A DNA stretch of 22,935 nucleotides from positions 2,176,603 to 2,199,537 of the forward strand of contig BFEA01000171.1 in NCBI GenBank assembly GCA_003427395.1, in the 5' to 3' direction. The position numbers and the translations under genes were made by a program. The notes beneath the pieces were generated by a model. That model was not told the DNA's origin. It worked only from the letters and a program-made list of their open reading frames with translations, and searched no databases. This document shows positions 17,041 through 22,935 of this stretch, one piece after another. The first letter of the stretch is position 1, and each line of letters starts with the position of its first letter. Source of the stretch: Chara braunii. Lineage: Eukaryota; Streptophyta; Charophyceae; Charales; Characeae.

Positions 17041-18407
17041 ATGGACATGAACGGGGAGGCGAGCCGTTACACACTTAGCAAGGTGGAGAGGACGGCGGTG
17101 GCAGCGGACGTGAACGCCATCCTCTTCCGGTGTCAATTGTAGAGGACTGAGGGGAGGATGAGAGCGGCCATTCGCGCACAGTGGAAGAGGACGCTGCAGT
17201 TCATGAATGTGGACGTAGAGGACATTGGTGCCATTTGCGACGCCGTGCTCCAGTGTGCTACGCCATGGGGTGTGGAGCATTTCCCAGAGCGACGCCCACG
17301 GGCAGGTGGTGGATGAAGCGACGGACAGGGGGGACGTGGGAGGATCTGCGGCAAGGCGACGACGCGACGACTGACTACTTCAAGGACAAGCTGCGCATGT
17401 CGCCACGTGTGTTCCGAGAGATCGTGGAAGCTGTCTCCCTTCCTTCAACAGCGTGTCACTTTTTATAGGGAGCCCCTCCAGCCTGACCACATTGTCGCGT
17501 ACGCTTTGTACAGGTGGGCATCGGGGGAGACGTACGAGAGTGGGACATCCAGCTTCGGCATTGGCAGATCTTCAGGGTTGCACGCTGTGCGGGATGTAAT
17601 TGCGGCGTTGCTGAGTGCGTACCCCGACAAAATATCATGGCCAACGGGGCTGCAGGAGGCGGTCGTTTTGCTCGCTTTCGCTGACAAGGGTTTCCCTAAC
17701 TGCCATGGGTGTATCGACTGCACCCACATCTTCATCGACAAGCCAGCGAATCGCTCCGTGGAGGACTACTACGATAGAAAACGCCGTTTCTCCGTCCAGG
17801 CGCAGGTCGTCGTCGATCTGAACTTGCACGTGCTGGATGTGTTCGTTGGATATATGGGAAGTTGCCACGATGTGAGGATCGTCCACCTGTCGAGTTTATG
17901 GGCACTTGCGGAGGCAGGGGAGCTTTTCACTGGGTCACCTGTCGTGCTGCCTTTCGGTGTGCAGAGGAACGAGTATCTACTGGGCGACAATGGTTATCCC
18001 CCCTTCGAATGGGTAGTCGTCCGCTATGGCGGTCTCTCACAACACTCGTCGGAGCTGCGCTTCGACAACAAGCAGAAGACGGCGAGGGGAGCAGTTGAGA
18101 GGGTTTTCGGCAGACTGAAGGGGATGTGGAGGTTGTTCCTTCACTCCCACAAGACGAACATAGAGACGTTGCCGCAGCAGTTCGTCGCCGTCCGCATTCT
18201 ACACAACTTACTCATCGACGCAGGGATCCCCTTCCATGACAATCTATTGTGGGAGGTCGGGCCGGACGGTGTGCATCGCAGGGTGGACGTTGGGATGCAG
18301 CGCCCGTTGGGATGCAACGACCGTTGAGGCCGATGTGTATGGAGTCGTTGACGGGGGATGCGCTCATATTGCGGGATGCACTGGCTGAGCGAATGGGCGC
18401 GCAATAA
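17041..18407 (+). pseudogene. PIF/Harbinger DDE transposase (HARBI1-like nuclease), broken
   Basis: The main open block (17407-18327) is a DDE_Tnp_4-type nuclease, with GCIDCTHIFIDKPANRSVED (D104), VGYMGSCHDVRIVHLSSLW (D155), YLLGDNGYPPFEW (D194) and GAVERVFGRLKGMWRLF (E231). D104 and E231, with D155 or D194, would form the catalytic set. The upstream part lies in other frames: 17041 to a TAG at 17140-17142, then AQWKRTLQFMNVDVEDIGAI to about 17300, then RWWMKRRTGGTWEDLR and DYFKDKLRMSPRVFREIVEA to about 17445. The C-terminus also shifts: the block ends at a TGA (18327) while SLTGDALILRDALAERM continues in another frame to a TAA at 18405-18407. One stop and three frameshifts make it a pseudogene. 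Such enzymes excise and insert Harbinger elements, usually with a partner protein. Confidence 0.93.
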
Positions 18408-19486
18408 ACACGGGCAGGTGCGCGGAGCGGGCGGCTGTGATGACGTGGCTGTGGCGAGAAATCGGAGCACAAGACGCGAGGAGCAGGCGAGAAGCAGGAG
18501 CGGACGACGCGGGAGGCGTCTTGTCCTTGATGGGGTGGTCATCTGCGTTGCCGTCGTTGTGTGTGTGTCGCCCTGTTTTGTGGAAGTGGGGATTTCATGG
18601 AGCGGTGGCTGTTTCACTGTCATTTGGGTTGCATGAGGCGGCGTGTGTCGACAATTTTGTTTGCTGTTCTTCCGTACTGCGCGCCCGTGCACGTGCAGAT
18701 CGTACTTGTCGTGTAGTATGTTGTCACTGTGGGTGACGTGTGTTGGTGTCGGAGTCGACTCCGGGGGTGCGTGTTCTGTTTTTCAGATGTTGGGATTAAA
18801 GTTACCATGAAGGCCTTTTTTTGCAAAGTGTGTCGTCTTTTGCTTTTACTACGAGTGACAACAATGTAACAACATATCATGTCAATTATGCATGTTGCGT
18901 GGTGTGTCTTCTTATTTGACGACGAATGAAAAGAAAACAATTGCACGGCGTTATGTGTGTCATTTCTATTGCCTTCTTTCCTTCTTACATTTGCAATGTC
19001 GTGTATGAGCATCCCTCACTTTGTCATCATCCATCGGTTCAAGCAAGCATCCCTAACCCCTTTCTATCCCCCTTACCACAACATTTGTGAATGCAAATGA
19101 AAGCGGGATAAAATGGAAGCGATAATAAGCTGTAGACATCATCAATACCAATCAACACAATAAGATGTTCGCTTTAAGAGATGGGAACATCGATTTGCCA
19201 TGTCCCATAACGTCCACTCCCATGATCGATCACCAAACCCACCCGCACCCCCCTCTCTAACGTATACTCCAAGCATGTTTGAAACGAACCCAACCNCCCC
19301 CCCCCCCCCCCCCNCTTCCATCTCCTCTGTCTTCCATCTCTCCCCTCTACACCACCAAAGACTCGTGGGGGAGAACCTGCCTTCCCGCCACTGCCATGAC
19401 CATCCCACGTGTTGGCGAGCATACGACGACGACTACAAAACCCCATGACATATGTACACTCCGGCACGACAATGAGTGAACCGTCT
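18408..19486. other. Non-coding region between convergent transposon genes
   Basis: I see no gene. The sequence becomes A/T-richer after about 18780 and holds the 3' ends of two convergent coding regions. TGTAAC at 18865 and similar short signals could serve in 3' processing but are not diagnostic. A run of C bounded by Ns lies at 19296-19314. Confidence 0.4.
19296..19314. repeat. Poly-C run bounded by ambiguous bases
   Basis: Seventeen C bases lie between an N at 19296 and an N at 19314. The Ns show that the run length was not resolved, so frame across it is unreliable. Confidence 0.85.
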
Positions 19487-20519
19487 TCAACCAAGTAACG
19501 ACAGAGCAACACCGCGCGAGAGGAAACAACAAGCACGACGAACACTCACATGCACGACGCAACACCCTCCCATCCCCGATCCCACGTCACCGTCTTCAAT
19601 GTCGAACACGGGCACCATGAACGTGTCATCAAACGGCGACCCCCCTATGGCGACGTTGAAGACGGGCGTCATGAACGCGTTATCAACCCCCCCCCGCTAC
19701 CTTCATCGTCGTCTTCCTCTTCCACAGGGCCTGTGCCCAACCAATCCAGCTTCTTCGCCTCCATGGGGAAGACAACATGGCGTCCTATGAGAACTTCACG
19801 CCAATTGATGCCCTGTTGGGGATGCACAATAGAGAGGCTACCAAAATCATGGGGGGTTTCGCCAACTTGTTCGTGATGACGGTCGCAACTTGCATGATAT
19901 GGCGCCACGCGTCGAATGACCGATGCACGGATGCGATGAGCGTTGGCTTGGCCGTCAGTTGGACGAAAACCCATGCGTCATAATGCACGCGATGATCGTC
20001 CATGCTCATCCGCATGAGCCACATGGTCGCCACGAGCATGATCCTCATCGCGTCGACAACGCTCTTCAACCTTTCGTACAACATTCGCCCACCGTCGATC
20101 CCCTCCGCCATGCTCACGGCGCTTGTGAAAGCCCCCACCCGTCGCTGGATGCTCACCTCCTGATACGCCGCCAAGTCGTCGTTCTCATGCCTGTCTTCGA
20201 TGTCGGCGCCGACGAACCACAGTGGCAACTTCATATCCATCTCCAACATAATGTGGATCACCATGGGGCTCACATATGTACTCCAGTCCTCCCGCCCCGA
20301 CCGCAGCCCCCGTCGGTGTTCTGCCCACACCTCCCTTCCATCTCGTGCATCACCAAGATCGGCAATGCCACAATCCGTCTCCCCGCATTCGCCACGACGG
20401 CGGGCTGCACTCGAACCGGTGTTAGTCTTGGTCTTTGAACTTCCCCTGGACCTTGGTTTGGCGCGTGCGGCAGATGCAGAGCTCTCGACAGGAGTGCGAG
20501 AACTCTTCTCTTCCGTTTC
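19487..20519 (-). pseudogene. Possible Harbinger accessory protein, C-terminal part, broken
   Basis: An open frame from 20519 to a TAG at 19787-19785 reads GREVWAEHRRGLRSGREDWS, then WFVGADIEDRHENDDLAAYQ, AEGIDGGRMLYERLKSVVDA, MLVATMWLMRMSMDDHRVHY and SVHRSFDAWRHIMQVATVIT. After the stop, coding seems to go on in another frame (KKLDWLGTGPVEEEDDDEGS, ending in a 9-G run at 19686-19694) and then a third (FMTPVFNVAIGGSPF and FMVPVFDIEDGDVGSG). It runs tail-to-tail with the transposase. Harbinger elements encode a second, Myb/SANT-type protein, and I take this to be its C-terminal part from position and a remembered resemblance. No Myb/SANT domain is visible here, so the assignment is weak. The coding nature is better supported than the function. 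Confidence 0.4.
19608..19686. repeat. Two-copy tandem repeat with 54-base period (18 codons)
   Basis: ACGGGCACCATGAACGTGTC and its continuation at 19608-19632 recur at 19662-19686 with about four differences. The 54-base period is a multiple of three. On the minus strand the two copies encode FMTPVFNVAIGG and FMVPVFDIEDGD, which suggests a protein repeat. Confidence 0.65.
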
Positions 20520-21527
20520 TCATTGCTGGAGAGCTCGTTACTGTCCTTGCCTCCATGTACCTCTTTGTGAAGGCGTTCGAGTTCGTCCTGCTTGGCAATG
20601 TCCAGTTTCACCTTCTTGTCGACTTCCTCCAACTGTCCATTGATGAGCTTAAGTGAATCCCCCAACGTCGAAATCACCCATGCTTTCATATCTTCACTCT
20701 TCTCGTTCTTCTCGTGACAAAGTTCCACGATCCGGCTCCCACTTCGTTTGGTACCGCTGTTCTTCACTGTTGTTCCTTACTGCTCCAATCTTCTTCTTAG
20801 CTTCTTCAATCGCCTTGTTGGATTTGATGCCTTCCAGGATCTCCATGTATTGCTTGGTGAAATACGCCTGATTTCCCGGGCAAGGAAAATTATTCGCAGC
20901 TGGACCTTTCCCCTCGCCGCTGGATGAAGAACTCCCCCCATGCCCGCCATGGTTATGGAAGCCTAGATGCCCTTGCTGAGCGATCAAAGGCTGTTGCGCC
21001 AGTGGCATTTGAACAGGCACTTGAGCTGGTGCAGGGGTCGTGGGCGCAGTAAACGATTGCCCCATCCACGGTGCGCCAACCTGCAATGGACCGTGATGCT
21101 GCTGAGGTGGCACCCATGGTTGCACACTCCATTGGTTCGGTACTGGTTGATAATGAATCGGCGCGACAGGCGGAGCTGATGTTGCCGAAGTAGGAGGTAC
21201 TTGTTCTCCAGCATAGTAGTGAGGAGGAATGCCAGGTGGCACCGGACTTACAGCTGGAGCCGGTGTGACTAAGTACGAAATGCTAGGCATGGGCTGGTTC
21301 TGCACACAGTTGCTGCAGCTACCATCCTCCATCCCGAATCGACCGGAGTTCAACCACTTGCCACGTCGATTTCCGACCTTCCCACCTCTGCTCCTTGAGT
21401 ACATGCGCCCAACGACGAAAGAGAGCACACACAGACTTACTCCAACTCCCATCGCTGCCTCAATCACCCGAGGGTGCTCAAGTATATTGATTGTCTCGAC
21501 AGAGGCGGTAACTTTTAGCACCACCAT
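20424..21527 (-). pseudogene. Pro/Gln-rich coiled-coil protein, frameshifted
   Basis: This starts at a true ATG (21527-21525). Residues about 22-42 form a likely membrane helix (AAMGVGVSLCVLSFVVG), followed by a basic stretch and a CSNC pair. A long Pro/Gln/Val-rich linker (residues about 78-205) and a Gly/Ser patch (about 210-225) follow. Then comes the more conserved-looking NNFPCPGNQAYFTKQYMEIL and EGIKSNKAIEEAKKKIGAVR. A frameshift at about 20735-20767 leads to SEDMKAWVISTLGDSLKLIN and a charged coiled coil (LEEVDKKVKLDIAKQDELER), then KRKR. A second shift at about 20490-20519 leads into SSASAARAKPRSRGSS, which is in frame with the block ending at 19785. I do not know the function. It resembles gag-like or ORF1-like transposon proteins that I remember from Chara. 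Confidence 0.5.
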
Positions 21528-21787
21528 ACCCTACGTGCCACGGAGAAATCTCGACCTTGGGTACTCGTTAGCCTGCGAGGCTGCTAACTCACGAGCATAT
21601 CAGCTTTATCAAGCTTCTGCTTAATTCAATCGCTCAGGCCAATGAGAGAGGAAATTACAAAGAAATACAAAGGAAATAAAGATTCTCAATGCGCCCAATA
21701 AAAGAACGAGCGCAACCGCTCAAATATTCAAAATTAAATTGAACAATTCAAAGACTGAGAATGATAAACAAAAGTAAATGGTAACTG

Positions 21788-21884
21788 CTACACCAATTGA
21801 TGGGCTAAACCAATGATACGCTTAAGCCAATGATGAGTGAAAACAATGACGAGCGATCACAAAAATTGAGAAACAATGAAGCAC
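21788..21884. repeat. Degenerate 16-17 base tandem array with CCAATGA core
   Basis: About six units begin at 21788, 21805, 21821, 21838, 21855 and 21871. Four carry CCAATGA or ACAATGA at the same place and one has CCAATTGA. Further single copies lie near 21640. The array sits 260 bases upstream of the ATG of the coiled-coil gene, where CCAAT-type sites might act. Confidence 0.5.
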
Positions 21885-22902
21885 AAATCCACCGAGTGCA
21901 TTCGGAGAATTATACGACACCTCAGCCTCGTTCCCAAGCCACGGCAAGGTCGACGCTGAGGCTCTGGTCCATGAGAATGATTGCACAAATTGGAACCAAA
22001 GTTAGAAAAGATGCCTTGAGCATTAATATCGTGGCGTACAACATCTTCCTCCCCACACTCCATAACTTGGTAGTTACGAGATCACTCATAGTTATTGATG
22101 AGACTAAGGAAGGATGCTGGAAATCGGGTGCGCAGGACTGTGTAGATTTTGTGAAACGAGCTCATATAAAGGTTTGGATTCTGTTTTGATAATCTGATGG
22201 GAAAAAACTACATCCATTCTTACAACGATGAACTTTGAACTTCGCATTCTGCTATTGAGAAGACAATTCTTTTGCCATCGGGATGAATGGATACAAACTT
22301 CGTGGACAAAGGGAAGCACTTGGGAAAAAAACAACAACAAAAAAAAAACAGCCATACACACACTGCAGGTGCCCCTTCTATTATGTAGGGTGGTAGTCCG
22401 GTTACTTGTTGCCAGCATCATCAAATGAGACTTCAAGTATCATCACATGAGTCTTGAAGTAACTACAGAAGCTTGAGCCGCAATGACCCCTTGTTACCAA
22501 GAGATCCCCAAATTCCCAATGACCGAATGGTACCCAGTTGCTACAAGATTCTTTTTTTTTTTTTTCCTTCCACATTGTTGTAGAGGTTGGCTACTACACA
22601 TATGATAGGCCTGCGAGCACCTGACGATTTGATCATCCCAATGTATTGCCTAACTGGTCCCCTATGAGACACCCTTCCACCCTCACTCATCATGATCACG
22701 ATCCCCAGGCACATCCCTACAATAATCCCCAAGGCCCTACCTGAGTATACGTCAGGGGCCAGGATCATCACCCATTCTCTTTGTTTCCCCCCCCCACCCC
22801 TTAACTTCACATGTGGGAAACCTACTTAACGAGGTGATAAGAGCAGCCCCACTAAGTAGGCATGTGACGCGCCAACTTCCGGACCTGCGCTATCTTCTGC
22901 CC
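21885..22902. other. No recognisable gene
   Basis: Frames on both strands up to about 119 codons are present (for example 21830-22189 plus and 22541-22810 minus), but none has a recognisable domain or clear protein-like composition. The stretch holds A-rich and T-rich runs at 22326-22349 and 22551-22566, and ACTTCAAG / CTTGAAGT inverted copies at about 22428-22460. Nothing else can be supported. Confidence 0.4.
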
Positions 22903-22935
22903 CTGTCTCTTATACACATCTAGATGTGTATAAGA
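22903..22935. other. Nextera mate-pair junction adapter (artificial sequence)
   Basis: CTGTCTCTTATACACATCT at 22903-22921 is exactly the Tn5 mosaic-end adapter. It is directly followed by AGATGTGTATAAGA (22922-22935), the first 14 bases of its reverse complement. That back-to-back arrangement is the circularisation junction of Nextera mate-pair libraries. It is untrimmed library sequence, not a transposon of the organism. Confidence 0.97.

Noticed and set aside
16359-17078. Two long overlapping frames (239 codons plus, 253 codons minus) in GC-rich sequence.
   Set aside because: They overlap each other, have low-complexity Arg/Ser/Pro composition and carry no motif; stop codons are rare there because of GC content.
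1-22935. CRISPR arrays, rRNA, tRNA genes and bacterial-type operons.
   Set aside because: No regularly spaced repeat array, no recognisable rRNA or complete tRNA, and gene structure is eukaryotic.

Overview
The window looks like repeat-rich nuclear DNA of a plant-lineage eukaryote. It holds a large Ty3/Gypsy LTR retrotransposon with an initiator-Met-tRNA-type primer binding site, a PIF/Harbinger DDE transposase remnant, many A/T homopolymers and splice-like signals, and nothing that looks like bacterial operon structure. The pol, Harbinger and coiled-coil families resemble those I remember from the charophyte alga Chara braunii. That assignment is inference from memory, not a search. Every recognisable gene is a transposon gene, and almost all are broken.

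Region 1 (1-12839, minus strand) is one long, decayed Gypsy element. Its 5' LTR lies on the right (10463-12839, about 2.38 kb). Its 3' LTR lies on the left and is cut by the window start (1-1854). Reading right to left, the order is primer binding site, gag with a CCHC knuckle, aspartic protease, linker, reverse transcriptase, RNase H, a PHD-like Cys/His finger, and integrase with a D,D(35)E core and a GPF/Y-like module. Two further reading frames, ORF-X and ORF-Y, sit in the env position. Stops and frameshifts break gag-pol in at least eight places, so this copy is dead. The finger between RNase H and integrase, and the two extra 3' ORFs, are the most unusual parts.

Region 2 (12840-16308) has no recognisable gene. 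It starts with an inverted, diverged piece of the same LTR family. It also contains a cluster of TCCTYGGA octamers, dispersed AACCACCAGT repeats, poly-A and poly-T tracts, three perfect hairpins, and short open stretches with plausible splice sites that could be exons of an unidentified gene.

Region 3 (16309-21527) carries a PIF/Harbinger transposase on the plus strand (17041-18407). It has its acidic catalytic residues but is broken by one stop and three frameshifts. Convergent with it, on the minus strand, is a second broken coding region (21527 to about 19487). That region joins a Pro/Gln-rich, coiled-coil protein to a C-terminal part that may be the second Harbinger protein. The tail-to-tail pair fits the two-gene layout of Harbinger elements, but I found no terminal inverted repeats.

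Region 4 (21528-22935) has no recognisable gene. The last 33 bases are a synthetic Nextera mate-pair junction adapter, so the right end is library contamination rather than genome. Scattered Ns (3088-3217, 10550, 10903, 19296, 19314) mark uncertain assembly.
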